Shown: positions 47,755 to 57,713, numbered from the stretch's first letter. The stretch: 64,000 nucleotides of DNA from Crassaminicella thermophila (GCF_008152325.1 NZ_CP042243.1:1679026-1743025), one strand, 5' to 3'. Translations and numbers: made by a program. The notes: generated from the letters alone by a model not told the origin.

Positions 47755-47789
47755 AAAGAGACATCTATGAAAATAGACGTCTCTTTTTT
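47755..47789 (+). terminator. Terminator of the 152-aa gene
   Basis: AAAGAGACATCTA-6 bases-TAGACGTCTCTTTTTT, 13-bp stem with one weak pair and a T6 tail. Confidence 0.9.
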
Positions 47790-47867
47790 CGTTTTTTGAT
47801 CATTCATATTCAAATAATTGGTTCAGACTTCTGTAACAATATCATATATTTAAATGAGGTGATATAA

Positions 47868-48857
47868 ATGCTAAAAAATCTATTGACTATCCTGCTTATT
47901 ATACTCTTTTTGCTTATGTCTTTTACATTAAATACTTTTTTAAATAATAATCACTACATAACAACTTTTAAATCTTACATAGTATCTGAACTTAAAATTT
48001 CAAACGAACTATTAAAAAATTATTTGAGTGATGATCAAAACCTTCGTAAAGAAGCTTCTAAATCAATTATACTTACTACTTTAAAAAATTTAAATTATGA
48101 ACAATGGATTGAATATATCGACTACATTAATTTGTTACTATTTAAATCCAATGTATTACCTTCTAATAATGATGAATTAATAGTTGCACTTAATCTATCA
48201 AAGGACTTAGCTGTAGTAGCAATATATACACCTATTAATGGTGAATATGTATTCACAAGTAAGATTGAAAACCTCCTGCCTATACAAAATATAAGATTTT
48301 TACAAGCACCCGGATTAGACTATAATTTTATAATAACTGATCAATTATTAGATGAAAAATTAGGAGCGTTTTTTTTAGAAGAATTTATAGAAATTTTTCT
48401 ATATCTTGATGAAGATTTTAAAAGCGTCTGGAAAAAAACTAAATATAAGGATGAAATCTATAATGCTTCTTGGTTAAACCCTAAAGCTCCTAATAATGAA
48501 TGGATAAAAATTATTGAAAACAACGACATAAAGTTTAAAAAAAATAATACTGTAAATATTGATGTTTTCATAAATAGACAAAAGTTTAAAGCATTCAAAA
48601 AAATTTTTCCTATTGACGAAGATTTCAAACTTGAAAAAGAGATTATTGCACATGAGAATTATTATTGGAGTCCTAAATACGAAAGATTTATAATGAATGA
48701 AGGAATAATCAAAAACTCTACCACTCCAATTGCAATTATTGATGATACAAAGCATTGGCTAGAAGCTTTTTTAGGCTTTCACTCAAACAACTATAAAATC
48801 ATAACAAAAGATAAAAAAATATATTATATAAACAAACAATTTGTTTTTACAAAATAA
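47868..48857 (+). CDS. Unknown secreted or membrane-anchored protein (329 aa)
   Basis: An N-terminal hydrophobic segment (about 4-24, LLTILLIILFLLMSFTLNTFL) acts as signal anchor; the rest is an extracytoplasmic domain rich in Asn, Lys and aromatic residues: DDQNLRKEASKSIILTTL, YLDEDFKSVWKKTKYKDEIYNASWLNPKAPNNEWIKI, AIIDDTKHWLEAFLGFHSNNYKIITK. Charge pattern and size suggest a sporulation-type outer protein, but no family is recognised. AGGTGAT precedes the ATG. Confidence 0.75.
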   Translation: MLKNLLTILLIILFLLMSFTLNTFLNNNHYITTFKSYIVSELKISNELLKNYLSDDQNLRKEASKSIILTTLKNLNYEQWIEYIDYINLLLFKSNVLPSNNDELIVALNLSKDLAVVAIYTPINGEYVFTSKIENLLPIQNIRFLQAPGLDYNFIITDQLLDEKLGAFFLEEFIEIFLYLDEDFKSVWKKTKYKDEIYNASWLNPKAPNNEWIKIIENNDIKFKKNNTVNIDVFINRQKFKAFKKIFPIDEDFKLEKEIIAHENYYWSPKYERFIMNEGIIKNSTTPIAIIDDTKHWLEAFLGFHSNNYKIITKDKKIYYINKQFVFTK

Positions 48858-48870
48858 TATCTTTAATATA

Positions 48871-48899
48871 AGAAGATGACTCCATCTTCTTTCTTTTTG
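48871..48899 (+). terminator. Terminator after the 329-aa gene
   Basis: AAGAAGATG-4 bases-CATCTTCTT then TCTTTTT. Confidence 0.85.
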
Positions 48900-48964
48900 C
48901 AGGAGTTTATTCTTATATGTAGAAAATAATTGTTATAAGGAAAAATTTGAAAGGATTGATTTTA

Positions 48965-50164
48965 TTGACAAAAAAATTATTTTTTAAAAATGTTTATCTT
49001 AAAGAGTTTACTGCAAACATTATTTCAAAAGAAGAAATAGAAGGAGAATTTCATATTGTACTAGATCAAACTGCCTTTTATCCAGAAGGAGGAGGACAGC
49101 CTTGCGATACAGGAACTATTGACTCACTTAAAGTATGCTATGTATATGAAAAAGATAATAAAATCTATCATATAGTAGACAAAAAACCTACAAAGTTAAA
49201 TAATGTAAAATGTACAATCGACTGGGAAAAACGTTTTGATCATATGCAACAGCATCTAGGCCAACATATTTTGTCTGCTTGTTTTGAAGAATTATTCGAT
49301 GCAGAAACAGTAGGTTTTCATTTAGGAACAGCTTTCGTAACAATAGATGTTACCTTAAGTGATCTATCAAATGATCAAGCCCAGAAGGTCGAATATCTTG
49401 CTAATCAAGTTGTATTTAACAATCTTCGTGTTAATCAATTATATCCAAACCCTTCAAAGCTTTCAGAGCTTCCTTTAAGAAAACCTCCTAAAGTAGATAA
49501 AAATATTCGAATCATTGAAATAGATCAATTTGATTTTTCTCCTTGTGGTGGAACACATCCATCTTACACTGGAGAAGTTGGTTTAATCAAAATTAGAAAA
49601 TGGGAAAAAATTCGCAACAATATTCGTATTGAATTTGTATGTGGTAATCGTGCCCTTAAAGATTTTACTTGGAAAAATGATTATATTTATAAAATAGCTA
49701 ATCTTTTATCTATAAAAGATCTAGACGTATTAAATGGTATTGAAAAAATTTATTCCAACTATCATTCACAACAAAAAGAAATAAAAAAACTAAAAGAACA
49801 ACTTCTAAATTATGAAGCATTTGCATTATACCAAGAAGCTGATATACATAAAGAAATAAAAATTATTTATAAAATTTATGATAATAGGGATTTTAACGAA
49901 CTTAGAACATTAGCTACAAAAATAATTTCTAAACCAAATGCCATTGTTTTATTCGGTGCAAGAAATAAAAAAGCTCAAATGATTTTAAGCTCTTCAAAAC
50001 AAATTGAAATCAATATGAATGAAATATTTAAAAAAGTGTGTATAATCTTTAATGGTAAAGGAGGTGGTAATAATCATAATGCCCAAGGGGGTGGAGATAA
50101 TTTATCAAAACTTGAAGATGCATTGAAAGAAGCTAAAAATATTATTATAAACCAGTATATATAA
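48965..50164 (+). CDS. alaX: Alanyl-tRNA editing protein AlaX (DHHA1-containing)
   Basis: Hydrolyses Ser/Gly-tRNA-Ala in trans, like the editing domain of AlaRS. About 399 residues from TTG 48965, which follows AAAGGA by nine bases; TTG 48947 (405 residues) is the alternative. It shows TAFYPEGGGQPCDTG, the zinc pair H97/H101 (HLGQH) and the C-x3-H pair CGGTH. A coiled coil (YHSQQKEIKKLKEQL) and a DHHA1-type glycine-rich end (NGKGGGNNHNAQGGG) place it in the long AlaX-L class. It sits alone at the edge of the unknown-gene cluster. Confidence 0.95.
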   Translation: MTKKLFFKNVYLKEFTANIISKEEIEGEFHIVLDQTAFYPEGGGQPCDTGTIDSLKVCYVYEKDNKIYHIVDKKPTKLNNVKCTIDWEKRFDHMQQHLGQHILSACFEELFDAETVGFHLGTAFVTIDVTLSDLSNDQAQKVEYLANQVVFNNLRVNQLYPNPSKLSELPLRKPPKVDKNIRIIEIDQFDFSPCGGTHPSYTGEVGLIKIRKWEKIRNNIRIEFVCGNRALKDFTWKNDYIYKIANLLSIKDLDVLNGIEKIYSNYHSQQKEIKKLKEQLLNYEAFALYQEADIHKEIKIIYKIYDNRDFNELRTLATKIISKPNAIVLFGARNKKAQMILSSSKQIEINMNEIFKKVCIIFNGKGGGNNHNAQGGGDNLSKLEDALKEAKNIIINQYI

Positions 50165-50181
50165 TATTTTTTAATATTACC

Positions 50182-50219
50182 AAAAAAAGAAAAGTGTTTA
50201 GAAAACACTTTTCTTTTTT
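50182..50219 (+). terminator. Terminator of alaX
   Basis: AAAGAAAAGTGTTT-2 bases-AAACACTTTTCTTTTTT, about 14 bp with a T6 tail. Confidence 0.85.
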
Positions 50220-50308
50220 CTACCCTATATATGCTTGGAAAATAACCTTACTCACAATTATTTATTATATAAAAAATAAACATATACTACAATAATATTT
50301 TAAAATTT

Positions 50309-51295
50309 TTATCTGTTTTTCGACATTTTTTTGCTTTTTCCTACATTATTTATCTCCTGTACATCTTCAATATTTATTTTAGGGAAAACAACTTCTTTAT
50401 TAAAATCATAATATCTATACTTGCCTTCTGTATATGTATTTGTATTCATTCCATTCATATTCATAGAAATGTTTTGAATAATTTCCATTTTATCAAAAAT
50501 CTTAGTTTCTTTGTTAACATATAACTTATAACTTACTTTAATATCCATTTTTTCAAGCATTTCTTGAATAAGAGCTTTTATTTTTGCTTGGTCTTCTTCA
50601 GAATTTAGCTCAGAATCACCTTTAGCTTTTCCTAATTTGCCATAGTATTCAAATGTTTTATTTACAATATCTTTACATAACTTTTTAAATGTCTTATTAG
50701 CTAAATCAATATTAATTACATAGTACTCTTTTCCATCAATTATTGCATCTTTATCAAAGTAAGCAAACATTCCATACAGTTCCATTTGCTTTTGAGATAT
50801 ACCTACACTTGCCATATCATTATTACCTAATAATTTTTGGATTTCTTTCATCATTGGATTAGTATCTATTTTTACCCATTTTTCAGCTGAGTCATTCTTC
50901 ATGTACATGATACCATCTTCCATGAATACTTCAGAAGTCTTTTCAGTAGAAATTTGATTTTCTTCTAACCCTATACTTTTAGTTTTTGATTTTACATATA
51001 CCTTTTGTGGTTTCTTAAACATTCCCTCTTGATTGATTATCATATTAATAGTTTGTTCAACTTGTTTATCCTCAATTACCCCTACTACTTTTGTTTTGAT
51101 GTCCATAACACCATCAAACTTATATGTATCAAATTCATTCATCTTTTCATTTGCCATATCCAGCATTTCTGCTGCTGTCATTCCTTCACGAGTTAATTGT
51201 TTGATAAACTCTTCTTCTGTTTGTGCCATAGCTATATTCGTTAATAATACAACAAAACTAACTACTAAAAGCACAATCTTCCACTTTCTCTTCAT
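50309..51295 (-). CDS. Secreted DUF6612-like protein
   Basis: From ATG 51295 (after GGAGGAGAGATTT), 328 residues: signal peptide (1-24, VVLLVVSFVVLLTNIAMAQ), then AAEMLDMANEKMNEFDTYKFDGVMDIKTKV, MEDGIMYMKNDSAEKWVKI, KELYVNKETKIFDKMEI-type strands. This is the LolA/LppX-like layout of DUF6612 proteins, common as lipoproteins in Firmicutes; no lipobox Cys is visible here. The ligand is unknown. Methionine is frequent in the sequence. Confidence 0.75.
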   Translation of the reverse strand: MKRKWKIVLLVVSFVVLLTNIAMAQTEEEFIKQLTREGMTAAEMLDMANEKMNEFDTYKFDGVMDIKTKVVGVIEDKQVEQTINMIINQEGMFKKPQKVYVKSKTKSIGLEENQISTEKTSEVFMEDGIMYMKNDSAEKWVKIDTNPMMKEIQKLLGNNDMASVGISQKQMELYGMFAYFDKDAIIDGKEYYVINIDLANKTFKKLCKDIVNKTFEYYGKLGKAKGDSELNSEEDQAKIKALIQEMLEKMDIKVSYKLYVNKETKIFDKMEIIQNISMNMNGMNTNTYTEGKYRYYDFNKEVVFPKINIEDVQEINNVGKSKKMSKNR

Positions 51296-51378
51296 AAATC
51301 TCTCCTCCATTTTTTGTGAATTTAAAACATATATTTATTATACATTTTATATTAAATAAAACAACAAATATAATATAT

Positions 51379-52620
51379 CTAACTTACTGAATATATATCT
51401 GAAAACTCAATATTTATACTTTCTATATGATCTTCCTTACTATAATTATTATCTATTTTTATATCTGATTCTGGCAATACTTTTGCAGGAATTTCTATAA
51501 TAAATTCACTTCCTTTACCATACTCACTTTTAACACTAATCTTTCCCCCATGCATTTCAACAAGAGCTTTAACAAGAGATAGACCTATACCACTTCCTTC
51601 TTTTTTTCTAGATAGAGATTTGTCTATTTGCATAAATCTTTCAAAAATTGTATCTATTTTATCTTTAGGAATACCTTTCCCATTATCCTTAATAGAAATT
51701 ACAACTTTTTCTTTTTTATCATATATTTTTACTACTATACTTCCACCAGGTTTTGTAAATTTTATAGAATTTGAAAGAAGATTAAGTATTATCCTTTCGA
51801 TTTTATCTGCATCACAAGCTATAATTTTTTCTTCTACTTCTGTATCAAAGATAAGATTGAGCTCATTACGCTTTATATACTCTAAAATGGATAATGAAAT
51901 CGTTTCTACAATATGTACAATATTATGGTTTTGCAAATCAATTTCAAAATAACCAGAATCAATTTTCGTTATATCAATCAAATTATTTACCAGTCTCAAT
52001 AGCCGATAGCAATTTTGTTTCATAATCTTTATATGTTTATCCATATAATTTTGTTTACATAGCTCAAATAACTGTATAGTACTAAAAATTAAATTCAACG
52101 GAGTTTTAAATTCATGAGATATATTTGCAAAAAACTCCGTCTGTAATTTATTGTACTGAATTGTTTCATTAGCTTTAAGAAGTTCTTCATTTGTTTTTTT
52201 TAGTTGTTCATTACTTTTTTTTAGCTCATCATGTAAATTCTTTAACTGTAGATGCGTTTTCACTCTCGAAATTAATTCTACTTCATGGAAAGGTTTATTG
52301 ATATAATCTACTGCACCTACTTCAAATCCCTTTGCAATATCTTCAATTCTTGACTGACTTGTCAGAAAAATTATAGGAATATCTTTTATTTTGCTGTCAT
52401 TCTTTAATATTTGACATGTCTCATATCCATCCATTCCTGGCATCACAATATCTAGTAATATAAGATCTGGCCTTTCTTTTTTCACATATTCAATAACCTC
52501 ATTTCCACTTGTCACTAAGACTGGTTCATATCCATTATTTTTTATTACATCTTCAATAATCCGAAGATTTAGCATACTATCATCTGCAATTAATATTTTA
52601 GGTTTTATAGAGTTATCCAT
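51379..52620 (-). CDS. Response-regulator/histidine-kinase hybrid
   Basis: The 413-residue cytoplasmic protein has an N-terminal REC domain (ILIADDS, phospho-acceptor D57 in LLDIVMPGMDG, K109 in INKPF), a coiled coil (about 125-158), HisKA with H169 (FFANISHEFKTPLN) and HATPase (IRLNLLSNSIKFTKPGG-type N box, DNGKGIPKD, GSGIGLSLVKALVEMHGG). There is no membrane segment, so it takes input via REC phosphorylation or a partner. It is divergent from the Crp/Fnr gene; no output regulator is adjacent. The promoter was not identified. Confidence 0.92.
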   Translation of the reverse strand: MDNSIKPKILIADDSMLNLRIIEDVIKNNGYEPVLVTSGNEVIEYVKKERPDLILLDIVMPGMDGYETCQILKNDSKIKDIPIIFLTSQSRIEDIAKGFEVGAVDYINKPFHEVELISRVKTHLQLKNLHDELKKSNEQLKKTNEELLKANETIQYNKLQTEFFANISHEFKTPLNLIFSTIQLFELCKQNYMDKHIKIMKQNCYRLLRLVNNLIDITKIDSGYFEIDLQNHNIVHIVETISLSILEYIKRNELNLIFDTEVEEKIIACDADKIERIILNLLSNSIKFTKPGGSIVVKIYDKKEKVVISIKDNGKGIPKDKIDTIFERFMQIDKSLSRKKEGSGIGLSLVKALVEMHGGKISVKSEYGKGSEFIIEIPAKVLPESDIKIDNNYSKEDHIESINIEFSDIYSVS

Positions 52621-52845
52621 TTTTCATTTCCTCCAAATCTTAAAATACAAACCTTTACAGTATCTATTTTTCTATAATCTATTTTAAATAAAAGTGGTTA
52701 AAAATTTTGTAATATTATGTCGTAAAAAAAGTTTTTTTATAATATTTTAGAACAACAAAAAAGACTATGGTTTAATAACATTTTATTTATAACAAAAATT
52801 AAGTATAATAATAGAATAATAGAAAATATACATAAGGGGGTAACC

Positions 52846-53550
52846 ATGTTTAAAGATATATGTAAAAATTGTAAAAATAAATTGTGTGCAGGTACTGTAA
52901 ATATATTTTCAAACCTTTCTAAAAATGATTTGATGAAAATCGTTTTTAAAACTGGTCATCAAACTTACAACAAAGGTGATACACTCTTTTATGAAGGAGA
53001 AAAAGCTAATAAACTATTTGTAATAAATGAAGGTAAAGTCAAATTATTTAAATATACAAAAGATGGAAAAGAACAAATACTACACATCCTTTCATCTGGA
53101 GATTTTTTTGGTGAATTAAACTTGTTTAAAGAAGGGGAATATAGTTTTAATGCTAAAGCATTAGAACCTGTAAAGCTTTGTACCCTAACAAAGGAAGCTA
53201 TGAAAGAAATTGTTATGGAAAAACCAGAAATTGCTTTAAAAATCTTAGAGGAAATCGGTGAACGCCTAACGAAACTTGAAACCTTAGCGCAAAATCTTGC
53301 TACAAATGATGTGGATGTAAGAATTGCAAGTTTAATATTGGAATTAAAAGAAAAACACGGAAAAGAAACCTCTGAAGGAATTGTAATTTCTCTTCCTCTT
53401 ACAAGACAAGACATGTCTAATTATACTGGTGTTGCAAGAGAAACAATCAGTAGAAAACTAAAGAAATTTGAAGAAGAACAGATTATAAAGCTTGTTGGAA
53501 ATAAAAAGTTAATTTTAATAAATGAAGAAAAATTACTAGAATATGTTTAA
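52846..53550 (+). CDS. Crp/Fnr-family regulator with N-terminal cysteines
   Basis: 234 residues: an N-terminal Cys cluster (C6, C9, C14 in CKNCKNKLC), a cyclic-nucleotide-binding fold (FYEGEKANKLFVINEGKVKLFKYTKDGKEQILHILSSGDFFGELNLF), a dimer helix, and a winged helix with LTRQDMSNYTGVARETISRKLKKF. The Cys placement suggests an Fnr-like [4Fe-4S] oxygen/redox sensor, but a fourth ligand is not identified. A TATAAT at 52804-52809 lies upstream. It lies between the REC-kinase and sstT, whose gene converges on it. Confidence 0.9.
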   Translation: MFKDICKNCKNKLCAGTVNIFSNLSKNDLMKIVFKTGHQTYNKGDTLFYEGEKANKLFVINEGKVKLFKYTKDGKEQILHILSSGDFFGELNLFKEGEYSFNAKALEPVKLCTLTKEAMKEIVMEKPEIALKILEEIGERLTKLETLAQNLATNDVDVRIASLILELKEKHGKETSEGIVISLPLTRQDMSNYTGVARETISRKLKKFEEEQIIKLVGNKKLILINEEKLLEYV

Positions 53551-53562
53551 ATTATCATGAAT

Positions 53563-53602
53563 AAGCCCTCTATAATAATTTCATAACTATTATAGAGGGC
53601 TT
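53563..53602. terminator. Shared hairpin between the Crp/Fnr gene and sstT
   Basis: AAGCCCTCTATAATA-10 bases-TATTATAGAGGGCTT, a 15-bp perfect stem between convergent genes. T-runs are weak, but both transcripts probably end here. Confidence 0.75.
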
Positions 53603-53611
53603 CATTAGTAT

Positions 53612-54862
53612 CTAAGCAACCTTTTTATTCTCTTTTGGAATAATAATTTTCTTTCCTTTTTTTCTCCACTCTGCGAATTCAGAAACAGCAGTGAAAAGTA
53701 CATCTGTTGATGAGTTAAGTGCAGTTTCACAAGAATCTTGAATAACCCCTACAACAAAACCCACACCAACTACTTGCATTGCTACATCATTTGGAATACC
53801 AAATAAACTACATGCAAGAGGTATTAATAGTAACGATCCTCCAGCTACTCCAGAAGCTCCACAAGCACTTACTGCTGATAATACGCTAAGGATTAATGCT
53901 GTAGCAATATCAACTTCAATATTTAATGTGTTAACTGCTGCAAGTGTCAATACAGAAATTGTAATAGCTGCACCAGCCATATTTACAGTAGCACCTAGTG
54001 GAATTGATACTGAGTAAGTATCCTTATCTAAACCTAGTTTTTCACACAAGGTCATATTCACTGGAATATTTGCAGCTGAACTACGTGTAAAGAATGCTGT
54101 AATACCACTATCCTTCAAGCACTTTAATACAAGTGGATATGGATTTTGACGAATCATGACATAAGTAATTATTGGATTTACAACTAATGCCATAAAGAAC
54201 ATAGCTCCTACTAATACAGCAAGTAAATGTCCGTAGTCTAATAAAGACTCCATACCATGTGCAGCAACTGTATTAAATACTAGACCCATAATACCTAGTG
54301 GTGCAAAGTTAATTACCCATTTTACAATTTGAGATAACGCATCTGAAAAATTGCTAATCATCGTTTTCGTAGTTTCAGGTGCCTTTTTTAATGCAAGGCC
54401 AAGAAGCAATGCCCAAGTTAAAATACCAATGTAGTTAGCATTATAAAGAGCTTTTACTGGATTATCAACTATATTCATCAATAATGACCTTAACACCTCA
54501 ACAACTCCTCCTGGAGGCGAAAAGTTCTCAGCCCCTGCTACAAGTGTTAATTTTACTGGGAACATAAAACTTGCTATAACTGCAATAAGTCCTGCTGAAA
54601 ATGTTCCTAAAAGGTAAAGAACTATAATTGATTTCATATTAGTTTTTTGTCCACTCTTATGTTGAGCAATAGCAGACATTACTAAGAAGAATACCAATAT
54701 AGGTGCAACTGCTTTTAAAGCACCTACAAACAATGAACCAAAAATAGAAATTGATTTTGCTCCCTCTGGAACTATATTAGCTAAAATAATACCTACGATC
54801 AAACCTATAATGATTCGTTTGACCAAACTCAATTGATTCCATTGCTTTAATAACTTTGACAT
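53612..54862 (-). CDS. sstT: Na+:serine/threonine symporter SstT
   Basis: The 416-residue DAACS-family transporter has about eight helices and two re-entrant loops. Signatures: [25 protein letters not shown] and [19 protein letters not shown], the substrate and sodium sites of the family. TTTDP/E-type glutamate residues of GltP are not seen, and the SstT pattern fits best. AGGAGG precedes the ATG. It is isolated, so regulation is local. Confidence 0.92.
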   Translation of the reverse strand: MSKLLKQWNQLSLVKRIIIGLIVGIILANIVPEGAKSISIFGSLFVGALKAVAPILVFFLVMSAIAQHKSGQKTNMKSIIVLYLLGTFSAGLIAVIASFMFPVKLTLVAGAENFSPPGGVVEVLRSLLMNIVDNPVKALYNANYIGILTWALLLGLALKKAPETTKTMISNFSDALSQIVKWVINFAPLGIMGLVFNTVAAHGMESLLDYGHLLAVLVGAMFFMALVVNPIITYVMIRQNPYPLVLKCLKDSGITAFFTRSSAANIPVNMTLCEKLGLDKDTYSVSIPLGATVNMAGAAITISVLTLAAVNTLNIEVDIATALILSVLSAVSACGASGVAGGSLLLIPLACSLFGIPNDVAMQVVGVGFVVGVIQDSCETALNSSTDVLFTAVSEFAEWRKKGKKIIIPKENKKVA

Positions 54863-55108
54863 TTTCTTTTTCCTCCTTATTATTTATTGTAGATAAATGC
54901 AAATAAATTACAAACTTCATAATTGTCAAGTTAAATATTTTTAAAAATTAATATATTAATAAAAGTTTACTATAATTTTTGTTAAATTACAAGAAATTTC
55001 AATTTTCTACATATTTACATTTCATCAAATTATACCTAAAATCAGTTTTTTCATGCCATTAAACTTAATACCTTTAAAACCTAGTTATTACTAAAAATTA
55101 ACATAAAT
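54863..55108. other. AT-rich intergenic region with weak sstT promoter
   Basis: No coding signal on either strand. On the minus strand TTGACA (54924-54929) with TTATTT 17 bases further (54901-54906) is a possible sstT promoter with a poor -10. The rest, including TTTACTATAATTT at about 54965-54978, is AT-rich without recognised sites. Confidence 0.5.
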
Positions 55109-55149
55109 AAAAATGAGAATTCTTTTAATTTAAAAGAATTCTCATTTTT
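55109..55149. terminator. Long palindromic terminator after the P-loop ATPase gene
   Basis: AAAAATGAGAATTCTTTTAA/TTAAAAGAATTCTCATTTTT, a 20-bp perfect inverted repeat with minimal loop, 17 bases past the stop at 55166. Confidence 0.9.
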
Positions 55150-55165
55150 ATATCTCAAAATTCCA

Positions 55166-56263
55166 TTAATTTTCTATCTCATTAGCATACTTTAATATTC
55201 TCTGCAAAATTTCTCCTCTAAAATTATCTATTGCTTTAAAATTCATGTTTGGAATATAAGATTTTTCAAGATCATCATGCTCTTTCTTTGCTTTTGCTAT
55301 ATTTGCAATACCAGAGTTTATTAATTTTTCTACAAAAGCATTATCTTCCTTTAAAATTTCTTCATTAGCAGCTAAAATTTCTTTATCCATAAAATCATCA
55401 AATTTTATCTTTTTATAATTAGTATTTGCATACTTACCACTCGTTGTAATAGCTATATTTAATTTTGGTATAATTATAGTTTCTATATTTTTTTCATCTA
55501 ATGCTTCATGATATACCTCTACATTTAATCCTTTTTTTATAGCTTCGTCTACAATTTGTTCTATATAATTTGAAATTCCTTTTACATAAGAACCTTCCAT
55601 ATAGTATATTGTCTTAATCTTTCCAACAATCGTTGCATAATAATCTACTAATCCTTTAGGCGTTAATGCACTTCCAAATAAATGTCTAACTTTTCCTTCT
55701 TGTTTTGAGTAAGTCACTTTACCTAATATTTCTTTTTTTAGTTCCCTCACACTTTGATTAAATTTTCCTTTATCTAGTGCTTCTTCATAAATTACTTCCA
55801 TATCATCCCTTATGGATTTTGCTGCAGCAAAGAATTTATATGCCCTTTTGAATAATTTTCCAATTTTTTGAGTAATTTCTACAACTTCACTTCTATTCGC
55901 TCTTATCCCATTTTCATTCCAAAACTCTCCAAAATTAAGAATTTCATCTATAGCTCCTGGATGTTTAGGATCAACTACATGTGGTGCTGTACCATCAATA
56001 ATAGCAATCTTAAGAGCAGGTATTACTACCCCATCTAACGAATCATTATCTGATGAACATTGATGGAACTCTACATCATATCCCTTCTCCACCATTTGAT
56101 AACCTATTTTTTTCATGAATGATGATTTTCCTACTCCAGGACCCCCTTTAATAACAAATAATCTTTTTGCATCTGTACCAATAATGTTATCATAATAAGA
56201 ATAAAATCCCTTTGCTGTATTTCCTCCTGGAAAAACTTTTTTGATTTCTCCTTTTTTACTCAT
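55166..56263 (-). CDS. Two-part P-loop ATPase of unknown function (PRK06851-like)
   Basis: 365 residues. The first half has IKKVFPGGNTAKGFYSYYDNII and Walker A GGPGVGKSS (about 39-47), then EFHQCSSDNDSLDGVVIPALKIAIIDGTAPHVVDPKHPGA. The second half repeats the plan (HLFGSALTPKGLVDYYATIV; VEVYHEALDEKNIETIIIPKLNIAITTS) without an intact Walker A. This family is common in spore-forming Clostridia and Bacilli; its function is unproven. AGAAAGGAG precedes the ATG. It is divergent from the glnK-like gene. Confidence 0.85.
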   Translation of the reverse strand: MSKKGEIKKVFPGGNTAKGFYSYYDNIIGTDAKRLFVIKGGPGVGKSSFMKKIGYQMVEKGYDVEFHQCSSDNDSLDGVVIPALKIAIIDGTAPHVVDPKHPGAIDEILNFGEFWNENGIRANRSEVVEITQKIGKLFKRAYKFFAAAKSIRDDMEVIYEEALDKGKFNQSVRELKKEILGKVTYSKQEGKVRHLFGSALTPKGLVDYYATIVGKIKTIYYMEGSYVKGISNYIEQIVDEAIKKGLNVEVYHEALDEKNIETIIIPKLNIAITTSGKYANTNYKKIKFDDFMDKEILAANEEILKEDNAFVEKLINSGIANIAKAKKEHDDLEKSYIPNMNFKAIDNFRGEILQRILKYANEIEN

Positions 56264-56468
56264 AAATATAACTCCTTTCTAATGATTCTCATTTAAGATT
56301 TACTATCATTTTATTTTGAAAAATATTTTTTGTGCTTGTATCTTAAAAAATATGATTATCATATTATATGATTTTTTTTTATACTCATTCAATAAAATTA
56401 TAAAAATAATTGTGAAATGCTTTATTTTGCTATAAAATAATTTTAGTAAATCTAGTTAGGAGGCTATT

Positions 56469-57707
56469 ATGAATAAAATTAAAAAAAATATAATATTCAT
56501 TGCCACAGTAGCTTTATTTGGTGAAATATATTTTTATCCCTTTCATTCATCTCTTAGATTCTCAGCAGGAATTATTGCATTAAACTTAATTATGCTTATT
56601 GATGAAGATATTTCTCCCTTCTCTATATCTTTTTTTTCTGGCATAGCAGTATTTCTAGTAAGAAGTCTCTTTCGTATTTTCTTTTCTTCTATGCCTTTTG
56701 GAGAAATTATTGCACTACATTTTCCATCCATCTTTTACTACATCATTTATGGCGCAATTACTCAACTTACACATATTCGAAAACACAAAAACCAATTTAT
56801 TACTCCAATCGTTCTTTTAGCATTTACGGATACAATAAGCAACATATTTGAAATTTTTTCAAGAAATCAATTAGTCTCCTTACAAATTATTCAGTTAATG
56901 ATCCTCGTTGGCATCGCAAGAAGTATCATTGCTTACTTCATTTATCTAGTCTATAAAAAACAAGAATTATTTTTATTAACACGTGAACATCAAAAGCGAT
57001 ATAGTCAGTTAAATATATTAATTGCTGACATCCAAGCAGAAATGTTTTATTTAAAAAAATCGACCCATGATATTGAACAAGTAATGGGTAAAAGTTACCA
57101 ATTATATGAAGAATATAAGTGTGATAAAGTATTAAAAGAAAAAATATTAGATATTGCTCGGGAAATACACGAAATTAAAAAAGACTATTACAGAGTTTTA
57201 AGTGGCTTTGAAAGCTTCTTAAAAACATTTGAAAAAAATGGTACAATGATGTTATCTGATATGCTTGTAATTATTCGTGGTAATACCTGTCGATATCTTA
57301 AAGAAAATGGTAAAGATATATCTATAGACTTTGATTTTAAAAATGATTTTCAACTTCAAAAATATTATCATTTGTTCACAATTTTAAATAATCTAATAAT
57401 AAATGCTATTGATGCTTGTAAAGCTATGGGACGTATTAAAGTTACACAAGAAAGTGATATGAATAATGTTATCTTTTATGTAAAAGACAATGGCGAAGGA
57501 ATAGATAAAGATATTTTACCATATATATTTAATCCTGGATTTACAACAAAATATGATGAAAAATCAGGTAAGCCTTCTACTGGTATAGGGCTTTCCCATG
57601 TAAAAAACATTGTTACAGAATTACAAGGTAATATTGAAGTAAAGTCAAAGTTAAATGAAGGTACCATTTTTAAAGTAATTGTACCTAAAAATTCATTGGT
57701 AAGGTGA
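56469..57707 (+). CDS. Membrane histidine kinase, GlnK-like
   Basis: 412 residues: about six transmembrane helices (8-165), a helical linker, the phospho-acceptor candidate H200 in KKSTHDIEQVM (no classical HisKA HExRTPL box), and a GHKL ATPase (NLIINAIDACKAMG; DNGEGIDKDILPYIFNPGFTT; GIGLSHVKNIV). The layout matches GlnK/YcbA of B. subtilis, which senses glutamine and works with GlnL. Here the neighbour is a GlnL-like regulator and then gltS, so glutamate or glutamine sensing is likely. The start has TTAGGAGG upstream. Confidence 0.9.
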   Translation: MNKIKKNIIFIATVALFGEIYFYPFHSSLRFSAGIIALNLIMLIDEDISPFSISFFSGIAVFLVRSLFRIFFSSMPFGEIIALHFPSIFYYIIYGAITQLTHIRKHKNQFITPIVLLAFTDTISNIFEIFSRNQLVSLQIIQLMILVGIARSIIAYFIYLVYKKQELFLLTREHQKRYSQLNILIADIQAEMFYLKKSTHDIEQVMGKSYQLYEEYKCDKVLKEKILDIAREIHEIKKDYYRVLSGFESFLKTFEKNGTMMLSDMLVIIRGNTCRYLKENGKDISIDFDFKNDFQLQKYYHLFTILNNLIINAIDACKAMGRIKVTQESDMNNVIFYVKDNGEGIDKDILPYIFNPGFTTKYDEKSGKPSTGIGLSHVKNIVTELQGNIEVKSKLNEGTIFKVIVPKNSLVR

Positions 57708-57713
57708 TAATTT

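Noticed and set aside
47673-47867. 64-codon plus-strand ORF between two unknown genes
   Set aside because: Overlaps the end of the 152-aa gene and its terminator, with no ribosome binding site.
52989-53414. 141-codon minus-strand ORF in the Crp/Fnr gene
   Set aside because: Antisense shadow of a well-conserved regulator.
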